Assembly: GCA_930367205.1 (NCBI GenBank)
Contig: OV884011.1
Location: 166,481,226-166,545,225, forward strand
DNA: 64,000 nucleotides
Reading direction: 5' to 3'
Origin: Acanthosoma haemorrhoidale
Lineage: Eukaryota > Arthropoda > Insecta > Hemiptera > Acanthosomatidae
The notes beneath the pieces are model-generated. The model was not told the origin of the DNA. It saw only the letters and a program-made list of their open reading frames with translations, and ran no database searches. Made by a program: the position numbers and the translations under genes. This document shows, piece by piece, positions 26,353 to 39,447 of this stretch (position 1 is the first letter of the stretch; the number at the start of each line of letters is the position of its first letter).

Positions 26353-29300
26353 CTACAAGTCCAAAAGAAAAATTTTAAATAAATTTAATACTAATCTTTA
26401 AGCAGGAATAAATATACTATTAAAGTCGGGAAGGTTCTTTTTTGTCTCCCATTATCTATTCTTTTGACCAACCTATTACTTTATTACAGTCTTTGCGAGA
26501 AGAAGTGTCATATGGGGAATATCGTCCATTCACGCGGAGAACCGTCCGTCTTGGAGGAGGTTGAGTCATAACTATTTTCATCTAATTTGACTAAAGTATC
26601 TTTCCTGACCCCTTGCAACTCCGAAGACAGAAAGACTGGTCTTGTAAACCGTAGGCAAAAAACTCTCAATGCCGAACTAAACTAACAGATGATTTCAATT
26701 AGACCTTAAATGTACTAACATGTAACCCCTAAAAAATACAATTCATATTTGGAAAATGGTCCATTAGCGCAGGTTATCTCAGTTGGCTCCACGGCCTCCC
26801 AATAACCAAAATTTTGAGCACTATTGGAAATTCTCTCTTGATCGGTAATGTAACTAGTTGTTTTGAGAATCAGTATCATCTCTCTTTTTTTTTTTAAGTG
26901 GTTTGTTGTGCCAACTTTATCCCTCAGTCCTTTATCATTGAATTTTTTGTTGTTGATAATTCCCCATTTAGCTAATATTATGTAACCTATTATGTATATG
27001 TGATTATGTCACCATCCATATATGGATGGCAGTGTGAGTTTTCTGTTAGTTGTAGTCACACATGTTTTTATGTATGTTTTTCTGAATTTTTTTGTGCGCT
27101 CTGAATAAATCAGTTTTCATCACGTTTCGAGGTTATTATTACATCCTTTTATTCATTACAAAAGGTTATGGGCCCAGACGTCTAAGGAAACTCTGAAGTG
27201 GAAAATTGATAATCGTGTTTTCGGAAATTTAGTGCGTATCCGTTTCGAGGTTATTATCGCACGTGGTCCGAAGTTTTTGTTACTCGTGTTCTTGGATTAT
27301 TACGCGGTTAAACGATGGCCGGTGCGACAAATATTCTGTTGGGAATTAAGCCGTTTGATGGAGCCAACTTCGCTAATTGGAGCTTTCGTATGAAGCTTGT
27401 GTTGGAGCAAAATGGTGTGGCCCATGTGTTGACGGAAGAAGCCCCTACTGAGCAAGTGGAACTTAAAAAGTTTAAACAAGATGACATTAAAGCACGAAAC
27501 ATAATTGTTCAGGGTTTGGCAGACAGTATTTTGCCGATGATCAAAGATAAGACGACTGCAAAAGAAATGTTTGATGCCCTCTCATCCACGTATGAGAAGA
27601 AAGGTATGAAATCACTTGTGACTGCTCAAAAGATCTGGCGGAAGCTCGAGTTTAAAAAGGATAAGGCACTTCAAGAATTCTTCCAGGAATTTGAATCCCT
27701 CGCATCTGAGGTTAAAGTGGCGGGCGGAAAATTGGACGAAGAGGAGATCGTCAATCAGTTATTGGTGGCTATGCCTTCGGATTTCGACAGTGTAGTTTCT
27801 GCATTGGATATTTTGTGCAATAAGGACAAATCAGCAATTAGCCTAGAATATGTGAAAAATACTCTACTTGCAGAAGAGGAGAGAAGAGGCAAGAAGGAAG
27901 AGCAGGTGAGTGCTTTTGTATCTTATAAACATCCAAAGGACGCTAAAGTTAATGTGCAATCCAGCTCATTTGTTGGTAAATGCTATTATTGTAAACAGCA
28001 GGGACATATGAAGAATGTCATATGGTTGGGTTATCTCTATTAAATGAACAAAGCCGGCTGACAATATTAATCTAACCTATATAACTTGTGACCTAGATGT
28101 ACTTATTTTATGGTTAATAAATTGTTACTTATATTCAATCAACCTATGTCTTTCATTCTGACATGGCGCAGTCGGTAGGACATGTGAATTTGAAACCGCC
28201 AGAACAATTTATTTTCGAAGGAAATATAGCAGAAGCATGGAAAAGGTGGTATAGAAAGTTTAATCATTACTTGTCGGCTATCGAAGCACAAGATAAAAAA
28301 GATGAAGTAAAAGTTGGTATACTGTTGAGCGTATTAGGAGAAGATGCACAAGATAAATATGAAACCTTTAATTTAACGGCAGAAGAACAGAAGGAATACG
28401 CAATTGTAGTTAAAGCTTTTGAAGATTATTGCATACCTAAAAAAAACGAGACGGTGGCAAGATTTAATTTTTTTCAACGTAAACAGAGAAAGGGTGAGTC
28501 ATTCGGTGATTTCATTACAGATTTGAAAAAGTTAAGTGTTGATTGTGCATTTGAAACATTGAAGGATAGCCTTATAAAAGATCAAATTGTAAGTGGTATA
28601 CAGGATGAACAAGTGAAAGATAGATTGTTGCGGGAAGATGATCTAACACTAGATAAATGTACTAATTTATGCAAAGTGGCGGAGTTAGCAAAACAAAGAA
28701 TAGAGACGTTACGAGGTACAGAAGAAGAGGAAATAAATATAGTACAGCAAAGGAGCAGAACCAAAGCAGCGACGAGTAATCTGAGAGTGAGTACGCAGCC
28801 GTGGACGTCGAAACCAAGTACCAGCGATAGCAGCAAGACATCACTGCAACTAGAGCAGCAATATGGAAGCCAGCAGCGATTGAGGTGCAATAAATGCGGC
28901 AACGTCCATGGGTATAGAAATTGCCCAGCCTACGGTAAAATTTGTATTAAATGTAATAGGATAAATCATTTTGCAAAAATGTGTAGAATAACTCGAAATA
29001 TAAATAATGTAAGTATGATTGAGGGAGAGGATGCTGAAATGTACTCTTTAGGGAGAATTCTAAAAATAAATAATGTTCAAAAGGGTTGGGAATTATCTAT
29101 AAATATATTGGAAAGCAATACTTCACTTTCAGTCAAGCTCGATACAGGGGCGGATTGCAATGTTTTAAAAAAAAGCGACTATGAAAATTTGAAAATTAAA
29201 GAGAAAATAAATAAAACTGATAACAAATTGGCAAATTACAGTGGTTCTGAAATACCGGTTATAGGAACTGTTATATTAGATTGTGTAATCAAGGGTAAAA

Positions 29301-32186
29301 TAGAACCAATAAAATTTTATTTAGTAAACTGTAATAGCTCAAGCTCTGTGTTGGGATTAGATACAATTAAAAAACTGAAATTAATTACCAGAGTTGAAAA
29401 TATAAATATGAATACAAATAATGGTCTCACGAAATTGCTTAGCAGATATAAAGAACTATTCGAAGGTGTAGGAAAAATCTCAAAAATATATGATTTCAAA
29501 TTAAAAGAAGGATATGAAGGAAAAATTGAACCATGTCGTAGAATACCTTTTAAATTATTAGATCTTTTCAAAGAAACATTATACAGAATGAAAGACAATA
29601 AAATTGTTACAGAGGTTAACGAACCTACTGAATTTATGAACCCAATCGTAATTACCAGTAAACCTGATAAATCATTACGTATTTGCTTAGACCCACAGCA
29701 TCTTAACACTTGTTTACTAAGAGAACATTGTCCTTTACCTACATTTGAGGAAATATCTAGTAAAATGGCGGGGGCAAAAATGTTTGCAGTGCTAGACGCA
29801 TCAAATGGGTTTTGGCATTTAGAACTCACACATAGGAGTTCGTTAATGACGGCTTTTCAAACGCCATATGGTCCATTTAGATTTTTAAGAATGCCTTTCG
29901 GGGTTAGTATTGCACCAGAAGTGTTCCATAAAACTTATTCAGAGATTTTTGAAGGTATAAAAAACGTAGCTGTGTATATCGATGATATAATGATATGGGC
30001 AGAAAATGAAAAAGAATTATTAGAAATTTTAGAATTAGTAATGAAAAGAGCTTATGAGCATGGGATTAAATTTAATAAAAACAAATGTAAGTTTAAAGAA
30101 GAAAGAATTAAATTTTTAGGTCATTACTTCAGTAGCAAAGGGATAGAAATTGATGATGACAAAGTCAAAGCAATTAGTGAAATGGAAAGACCAAAAGATG
30201 TTAAAGCAGTAGAACGATTATTAGGATTGATAACCTACGTGGGTAAATTTGTAGAAAACTCAGCTCAGTTAACGGAACCATTGCGTAATCTAATTAAAAA
30301 AGGTACAATTTTCAACTGGACAAGTGAACATGAAAATTGTTTTAAAAAGATAAAAATATGCTTAAGCAAAACTCCTATTCTACAATTATACGATGTAAAT
30401 AAGGAGTGCAAAATTAGTGTAGACGCTAGTAGTACCGGAGTAGGGGCAGTTCTGTTACAAAATGATTTGCCAGTAGCATATGCATCACAAGCATTCACTG
30501 AATGTCAAAAATCGTGGGCTCAAATAGAGAAAGAATTATATGCCATAGTGTTTGGATGTGAGCGTTTCAGACAGTATGTAATCGGTAAACCTTTTGGAGT
30601 AGAATCAGATCATAAACCGCTGATCCCTATTTTAAGACGAAAGATAACTGATATACCAATGAGACTACAAAAAATGCGAATGCGGTTACAACCATATGAT
30701 ATTAAAGTAACTTATACAAGTGGTAAAAATTTAATAATAGCAGATTTACTATCGAGAGCTCATTTAAAAGAAACTAAAGAGGATGGAGATTCCAGAATGT
30801 ATATATTAGAACTTACGTTAGCAAGCGAGATGAGTAATCAAAAGAAACAAAAATATATAGAAGCAACAAAAAATGACATAGAATTGCAGACATTGAAAAA
30901 TACAATAAAAAAAGGTTGGCCAAAAGAAATAAAAGATGTACCAAATATAGTTAAATATTATCATACTTACCATGCCGACATTTATGAATATGATGACTTA
31001 CTGTTTAAAAATAATTGTGTAATAGTACCAAACAAATTAAGAGAAGAAGTTTTGAGTAAGTTACATTATAATCATTTAGGCATTGAAAAAACAAAAGCTA
31101 GAGCGAGAGAAATAGTATTTTGGCCCAATATGAATAAAGATATAGAAAACAAAATAAACAACTGTAAAACATGCTTAACGTTCCAACGATCAAATCAGAA
31201 AGAAAGTCTAATACCAACATTAATACCAGATAAAACATGGGCAACAGTAGGAGCTGATATTTTTTACATTGATAGAAAACCAAACATGTTAGTTGTGGAT
31301 TATTTTTCTAAATATGTAGATGTTTTACCATTGAAGGATGAAACTAGTGTAACAGTTATAAAAGCATTAAAGTCTTGTTTTGTACACTGGGGTATACCAG
31401 AAGAATTCAGATCAGATAATGGCCCACAATTTTCGAGTTTTCTATTTAAAACGTTTACAAGAGAATGGAAATTTAAGCATGTTACGTCGAGTCCAACATA
31501 TCCACAAAGTAACGGAATGGTGGAGCGGCACATACAAACTGTGAAAAATGTAATTAGAAAAGCTCATTTTGATAAAAAAGATGTGTACTTAGCAATACTA
31601 GAATTAAACAACACACCAATATCTAATACAATACCTTCTCCAAATGTGATAATGCAAGGTAAAAATGTGAATGGTGTTCTATATGATATACCAAAGTTTA
31701 AAAGTGAAGAAAATTCATATATAAAAGGTGAATTGTTACAAAGACAAAGGAAACAAAAAATTTTTCATGATCAACGAGCCAAAGATTTGAAAAAATATGA
31801 AAAAGGAGAAAACGTTAGAGTTAGAAACAAACAAGGAATGTGGGATCGGGCTATAATAATAGATAGAAACATAAACAATAGGGCTTATCAAATTAAGACA
31901 GAGGGAGGCTCCTTATTGACGCGTAATAGAATACACTTAAGAAATGATACTAGCCTACCATTCGAAATAGAAAGTAACGAATATAGACTTGATGAAAATA
32001 TTAAACCACAAATTTCGGAAAATTCAAATAATAATGGTAAGGTTAATAATACAGCCGATCCAGCAGGTCAGCAATTAATGAACCAAAGCCAGAGCGAAGA
32101 TATCAATAATGACAATGACACATATGTAACTCGTAGTGGACGAATCAGTCGTCAGCCAGCATATCTAAAAGAAAACTATGTATTAC

Positions 32187-32218
<32 letters not shown>

Positions 32219-35200
32219 AAAAAAAGAAATGGAGATGTCATATGGTTGGGTTATCTCTATTAAATGAACAAAGCCGGCTGACAATATTAATCTAACCTAT
32301 ATAACTTGTGACCTAGATGTACTTATTTTATGGTTAATAAATTGTTACTTATATTCAATCAACCTATGTCTTTCATTCTGACAAAGAACAATTGTCCGAA
32401 ATTAAGAAATAAACACGTAGCTGGAGTGTCTAAAGAGGAAGAGTTCACATTTATGACGTCACTTAAAGAAAAGAGTATGGATTATTTATCAGTTGATAAG
32501 CACGTCACATGTTTGATGACACCCGGTGAGGAGGTTGCAAGTTTGATGTTTGTTGTTGATAGTGGTGCAAGTAGTCACATGGTTAAAAATGATTATAGAC
32601 CGTATTTGAAAGACATTGGTCCGGAAAAAGTTAACATTAGTGTTGCGAAGGAAGGACAATGTGTTATAGCAACTCACAAAGGTAACTTATCTTGTTTTTC
32701 TGATGACGGTGCTCGAATTCAAATTACTGACGTTCTCATTTGTGAAAATTTAGCATTCAACTTGTTATCAGTTCGGAAATTAGAAGAAAAGGGATGTCGC
32801 GTGATTTTTGAAAAATCGTCTGTAATGATATTTTATGGAAACAAAGTGTTATATGGACAAGTTTTTGGACGTTTATATGTTGTTAAACTCAATGTATTTC
32901 AGGAATATGCAAATGTGACAGGCCATATAAACGATCTGATGCGCCGAAGAATGGGACATTCTTCTAAGTACCCGGTTGGACTATGTGAGGTGTGTATGAA
33001 AGGTAAACAATCAAAGCTACCTTACGCTAAGCGGATCCCGGATGAAAGGAAGTCCACAAGAATTTTGGAGAGAGTATCAAGTGACGTTTGTGGTAAGATA
33101 ACACCTCCTACATATGATGGATACAATTATTTTGTAACTTTTGTTGATAATTTTAGTCACTTTTGTGTTACTTACTTATTAAGACATAAATCAGAAGTAT
33201 TTGAAAAATTTAAGTGGTATTTGGCAATGGCTGAAGCTAAATTTGGCGTGTCACTGAAAAATTTAAGATGCGATAGAGGAGGTGAATACGTATCTCATGA
33301 TTTTATTAATTTTTGCAAAACAAGAGGGATTGTATTAGAATATTCTATGCCGAGGAATCCATCCCAGAACGGCATCTCGGAACGTATGAATCGAACATTA
33401 CTTGATAAAGCTAGATGCCTACTGTTTGATAGTAATTTGGAAAAGGAAATGTGGGGAGAGGCTATTATGTCAGCGACATATCTTGTTAATAGACTACCCA
33501 CAAATGCCCTACCCGATGGTGAAGTTCCTGCAAAGCGATGGTATGGATTTGAACCTGATCTCAAGAAAATAAAAGTTTTTGGAAGCCCAGCATATTCTCA
33601 CATCCACAAAGAGGACAGGAAAGGGAAACTTGGTGAAAGGTCAAAGAGACTTTTTCTTGTCGGTTTCTGCGAAAACGGTTACAGGCTGTGGAATCCCTCT
33701 ACAAGGAAAATAGAGTTTGCCCGTAATGTTATTTTTGATGAAAATGGAGGATCAGAAACACCTCAAGAATTGCCTGTTACTGACACTAAACATATTGTGG
33801 TTCTGCCTGAAGAAGATAACCCAAGGAAGTCTACTACTGATGACGAAGAAGATTTTTATGGTTTCGAATCATTAGATGAAGAAGAAGAAAAATCAGAAAA
33901 AAAACCGAAACGAAAGAGAATGAAGCCTAAATACCTTGAAGATTTTGTCACATCACTGGCGTATGAGATGGCTCTCTCTGCATGTGATACTCCTCAAAGT
34001 TATGATGATGCCATCAAGGACTTGGGTTGGCGAGAAGCCATAAACAATGAATTGTTGTCTTTAGAAGAAAATCAGACTTGGGAGGTGGTTGACCCTCCAG
34101 AAGACCAGCCAATAATTGATAGTAGGTGGATTTTTACCTCAAAAATTGTGGATGGTGCACTCAAGAAGAAAGCTCGTTTGGTAGCAAGGGGCTACCAACA
34201 GCCTTCAACAGAGGATGAAGACTTGTTCGCCCCAGTGGCAAGGATGGTCACTCTTCGAATCCTGCTCTCTGTAGCTGTTGAACGTGAGTTCTACATCAAC
34301 CAACTAGATGTGCGTTCAGCATTTTTAAAAAGTGAGTTATCAGTCCCTGTGTACATGAGGCCACCGGATGGTCTCAAGTGCAGTGAAGTGCAGGTATTAA
34401 AATTAGTTAAAGCACTATATGGTCTAAGACAAAGTCCTAAAACTTGGAATAATTACATAAATACTAAAATTCTTGATTTGGGATTTAAAAGATCAAAAGT
34501 AGATCCATGTTTATATTATAAAGGTCAAAGTTACATTTTAATCTGGGTCGACGATTTCCTAATTTTTTCAGATTCAGTTGCAGAACTTAATTTAATAAAA
34601 AGTCAATTGATGCCTAAACTAGATATGAAGGATTTGAGTTCAAATGATAAATTAGAATTTCTGGGTATGCTAATTCATAGAAATAAGGATGGTTCTATTA
34701 CTCTTAATCAATCATCACTAATTGAAAAAATTATTAAAATGTTTAATATGTCAGAAGCTAAAATTAGAAAAATTCCTATTGAACCCAAATTAAATTTAAT
34801 GCAGGGTGAAAACATAGATAAGGGTTTATGTCCTAGTGTTCCTTATAAGCAACTAATTGGTAGCATTATGTATCTAATGTTGGGTTCTAGACCTGACTTA
34901 TGTTTTTCTATTTCCTATTTTGGACGTTTTCAAAATTGTTATAACAGAATCCACTGGAAACATTTAAAAGGAATAATAGGGTATTTAAAATTTACTGTAG
35001 ATGTTGGGTTACTATTTAAAAGGTCTGAATGCAACACATTAAGTTTACACTCATATGTTGACGCAGATTATGCTCATGATACTAACGATCGTAAGAGCAC
35101 TAGTGGGTTTGTGGTAAAAATTAACAATAATGTTGTCAGTTGGGCTTCCCGTAAGCAATCGGTTGTGGCTCTGAGTACAACAGAAGCCGAATTTTATGCA

Positions 35201-38200
35201 TTGGGTGATTGCTTAGTTGAATCAGTTTTTATTAACAAACTATTAAATGAGGTGTTTAATTCACGTAATATTATAAACTTATATGAGGATAATCAAGGGA
35301 CAATTAAAATAGCTCAAACCTTAGGAACAAAAAGATCAAAACATTATGATATTAAATATAACTATGTTAAAGACCTAGTGAGTAAGGGAATTGTAAAAAT
35401 AAATTATATTGAGTCTAAAGAACAAATAGTAGACTTATTAACTAAGGCATTACCAGAAAATAAGTTTGAATATTTCTGTAAACTTGTAAATCTTGTTAAA
35501 GTATAATCTTAGACCGAATGTGGAACTAAGAGTGGGTGTTGTTGATAATTCCCCATTTAGCTAATATTATGTAACCTATTATGTATATGTGATTATGTCA
35601 CCATCCATATATGGATGGCAGTGTGAGTTTTCTGTTAGTTGTAGTCACACATGTTTTTATGTATGTTTTTCTGAATTTTTTTGTGCGCTCTGAATAAATC
35701 AGTTTTCATCACGTTTCGAGGTTATTATTACATCCTTTTATTCATTACAAAATTTTTCACACATCCTTTCTGTTTATAAAACTTTGCCATAACTTTCGGT
35801 GCGGTTTCTTAAATAGGAACAGACAGGCAGGCATAAGAATGACGATCCTCCCATACCTGTTTAAAGGTAGAGTCCCTTCATTCCAGCTCAGCATATAATA
35901 TTCAGAGGTTACTAATGAAAATGAAAACCGAAACTAATTCAAGTCACAAGTGACATGCATCACACAATTAAGGCTTCTGTTTGTAATTATTTTTATAATT
36001 GCAGTGTTCTTAATCTCCTACTACTGTACATATTATTAATTAGGACTTCGCACAGTAGGACGAAACGAACGATTTACTGCGCACGATTTTTTGTAGAGAA
36101 CTTAAGAACATATGGACTGAGAGCTATCTCGTACATTCAATATTTTTAGTTAAAAGTGGTTTAAGCACAGGGTAGTGTTTGTTTCATTTACTATATAAGT
36201 TCCCACGTCATTGTGGTTGTAGGTTACGAATTTAAAATTACAACTAACGACAATTCGCATATTAACTTCAAATTCATAATCTATGGGGTTCAGAAGAGGA
36301 ATCACCAAATTTCGGTAGGAATCCGGCAGTTTTCAAACGAGGTACTACTTTTGTCCACCTAGATTTGGGAATCCACCCAATCAAAATGTAGAGAGTACGT
36401 TCGAGAAGAAACATACAATTGTTATGTTCTTTTTAATAGTTACAAAAGCACACACATGTTGGGGTACGTGAGAAAACATATATATTTTATAAAGTGAACA
36501 AGTAAGTAGTGGTACATAAAGATGGAATCTATTTTACTGAATACCAAAGGTAACATGAAGGTTATAACTAATAACAAAAGGCGGCACAAGGCTGCGTGCA
36601 AAATATTACAGACACCACACCAAATTTCGGTAGGAATCCGGCAGTTTTCAAACGAGGTACTACTTTTGTCCACCTAGATTTGGGAATCCACCCAATCAAA
36701 ATGTAGAGAGTACGTTTGAGAAGAAACATACAATTTTTTTTTTGTTTTTCTAATTTTAATTTTCTAATTCGGAAAAAAAACAAACTGAAACGAATAAAAG
36801 TTTTTTTTTTTAACTATCCAAAATCCACGCCACATACAGTAAAAATGTCAATGCCAACATTTACATAAATACATATGCATAAATAAAAATAAATTTTTTC
36901 TCCCTAAAAATAGTTTTAGGGAAGTGCTTACCGTAGACATGTTTCTAGCGGTTCCAGTCAACAAACTATCACTTCTCCGATACTGCAACTGCAATAACCA
37001 TACTCAACATGTTAACATATGATAATTTAAAATAAATAAAATGTGTGAGTGTATATTAATAATATTAATTTCCTCCTGCAATAACAAGCGTACATGTATT
37101 TACATTTTTTTTTTCATTTAACGTTTGAAGTTTTCAGTAACAGTTTTTAATTTTTGTGTTTGTCAGACAGAGCAAATTAATCTGACACCAACTGGTTATT
37201 TCATTATTTTGTAATAAATAAAGTCAGCTGTTATGCTTTATGTTATTCATTAAACCCATATATTGTACATTTATACTTTTAAACATAGCTTCAATTGGCT
37301 AAATGTTACTAACCTTACTGAGAGTTGCGGATCCTGTTAACGAGCCTTCGCTTCTACGGTTCTGTAAACAAAATTACATCCTCATCACGTCATTCAATTA
37401 TCAATACTTTATCATCATTTAAATAAAACGTAATGGGCACGTTTGATCCGTGATAAACACCTCAAACCCACTCAGCTAGTGATGAACGGGCGAAGCTACG
37501 TAAATTAAAAACATTTAGTCTGGTATCGATGACTTTATAATTATATAATGACTAATTATTCAACATCAAAATAGAAACCTTCTGACAGAAATGTACGAAC
37601 AACGTAGTTAAACGAAGATAGACAAGATAAAATACTACAGTTAACGTTTCAAAACATGAACTATGACGATCAAGCGGTCGTTGATGCCCTTTATACTAAC
37701 AACACACTAGAGATCACAAAACATGAAACAAAATAAACAGATAAATGGAAAATCTGGTAAGCAAAAATGAGCTAAAGTGGACTGTATAAATAAAATAACT
37801 TACCTTTATAACTGCGGAAACCAAACGCGTATATGTAACAAGAAAGGTTATGCGAATATTGGATAGTAATGGATTTGTTAATACATATATAAGTTAAGGC
37901 CTGGGCACTGTCGGTACACGGTCTTAATACCAAAACGTCGGGATGTAAACATTCCGATTGCATGTGAATGGGATTAAGAGCTACGATTAAAGCAGTCTTA
38001 TACTATCGTTTGCCCTATTCATTTCTACTACCTCTTTCTCGATCTTTTTTCTGTTTTAGTTCTCACGAACGTTAACTGGTACCGAAACCCGGGCAAGAGA
38101 AATTTGGCAGAGACGGTAGCGGATGAAGGGAGCACGGAACAGCTCGTGAATACCCACATGCGGCTGGGAAAAATGTGGCGTACAGTTCGCGATCGGATCT

Positions 38201-39362
38201 CGGGGGAAAAAACCAAACGCGTTGCGAGGGAAAATATCAAAGTCCGGGACCGAATGGGGTCGATTACGATATAAAATATAGGAAATTAGGTTCCAACCAG
38301 AGCAAAGAGCCGGTCCGATATGAAGGCCCTTTCAAGGTTGTTGTGATCCGAGAACACAATCTTGTAACTATCGAGAGTGTGTACCACCCAAGGAAACGGC
38401 GGACGGTTCATATTGAACAGCTTAAACTCCCACTATAGGGGGGGGGGGAGCGTGAGTAAAATGGTGTATCCTCGTTCCGACACGAAGCAAGTCATTGTGT
38501 TGTTATAGGTCACATTTTTAATATATGTGACATTCAGGCAGAGAGTTCTGTTCTTAGTTTTTATAGTATTATTATTTTATAGGAGGTTTTATTATTTTGT
38601 TTTGTACATTTATATTTTTTTTGTCTTGTTTGAATGTGTCTTTAGTAGTGTGATGGATTATAGATTGTGTATTGGGTGCGCTGGCCTTGGCCCTTAAGAA
38701 CCCGAGCCACCTGATTGAACACTCGGGTCGGACTTAGAGTTTACGAGGGAGTGTGCGTAAACTGGCGGGGGGGGGGGGGGTTAAGGCCTGGGCACTGTCG
38801 GTACACGGTCCTAATACCAAAACATCGGGATGTAAACATTCCGATTGTATGTGTATGGGATTAAGAGCTACGAATAAAGCTGTCTTATACTATCGTTTGC
38901 CCTATTCATTTCTATTACCTCTTTCTCGATCTTTTTTCTGTTTTAGGTCTCACGAACGTTAAATTATACACACACTTATACATATACATTACGGGACGTG
39001 GGGAAAGGAGTTGTATAAACAGCTAATCAAAGGCGAGTCTCCAACGCTTGTTATGATGTGTATGAGGAACATAATTTGCAACAAATCTAGCACAATAGTC
39101 AAAAACATGTTGCTATCATATATAGAAACTTCAAATGTGTTTATATTATTTCTCTCTCGAGTAATAATAACTTGGCGATAACACTAGCCAATTCCTAAAA
39201 GTTAATCAAACTCAAAAACGTATTCCCCAAAAGGTCTATTGCTTCTTAGAGTTTCTTGATTGCGTCTGACCAAGCCAAAAAAAAAAAAATCAATTTTTGG
39301 AAAAGATTTTTTTTTTAATTCAAACCAATTGAATAATTAATATCACGTGGCCATATTTTATA

Positions 39363-39447
<85 letters not shown>

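Larger units (their letters stand above)
28016..32383 (+). mobile_element. Full-length Ty3/gypsy element nested in copia gag
   Basis: Two 148-bp LTRs that look identical (TGTCATATGG to TTCTGACA), a 5-bp AAGAA duplication at 28011-28015 and 32384-32388, a tRNA-Ser type primer site, one long gag-pol frame with all catalytic motifs, and an A-rich polypurine tract. The order RT, RNase H, IN marks Ty3/gypsy. No env-like frame follows pol. It appears structurally intact and young, and younger than the copia it interrupts. Confidence 0.95.
26948..35752 (+). mobile_element. Full-length copia element with a nested gypsy element
   Basis: Two LTRs of 216 bp that look identical bound the element. A primer site for half of initiator tRNA-Met, the polyprotein in Gag-PR-IN-RT-RH order (the copia order) and a purine tract before the right LTR are all present. 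A 4368-bp gypsy element plus a 5-bp duplication interrupts the gag region. Without the insertion the copia is about 4.4 kb. It lies in sense opposite to the micro-exon gene, within that gene's last intron. Confidence 0.92.
35753..36931. other. Intron sequence with repeats, no gene
   Basis: Lies between micro-exon 11 and the copia element. It contains the repeat pair at 36303-36735 and an inverted relative of the 51.6-kb repeat. No coding exon could be supported. Confidence 0.45.
37894..38962 (+). mobile_element. Internally deleted gypsy-type LTR element
   Basis: Two LTRs of 182 bp with several differences bound about 700 bases of interior. The interior holds a tRNA-Phe type primer site, the C-terminal end of Pol, a 3' untranslated stretch and a purine tract. 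Gag, protease, RT and most of integrase are missing, so it is a non-autonomous deletion derivative. I found no clean target duplication. It lies between micro-exons 9 and 10 of the minus-strand gene. Confidence 0.75.

Noticed and set aside
28164..28178. String resembling a tRNA gene A-box
   Set aside because: It is explained as the tRNA-Ser type primer site next to the LTR; no cloverleaf or B-box follows.
36303..36735. Extra micro-exons of the minus-strand gene inside the 118-bp repeats
   Set aside because: The possible ends do not give phase 0 and the sequence is a dispersed repeat also found at 51.6 kb.
37790..37830. Strong GTAAGTT donor on the minus strand near 37800
   Set aside because: The nearest acceptor leaves only eight bases, which would break the frame of the gene model.
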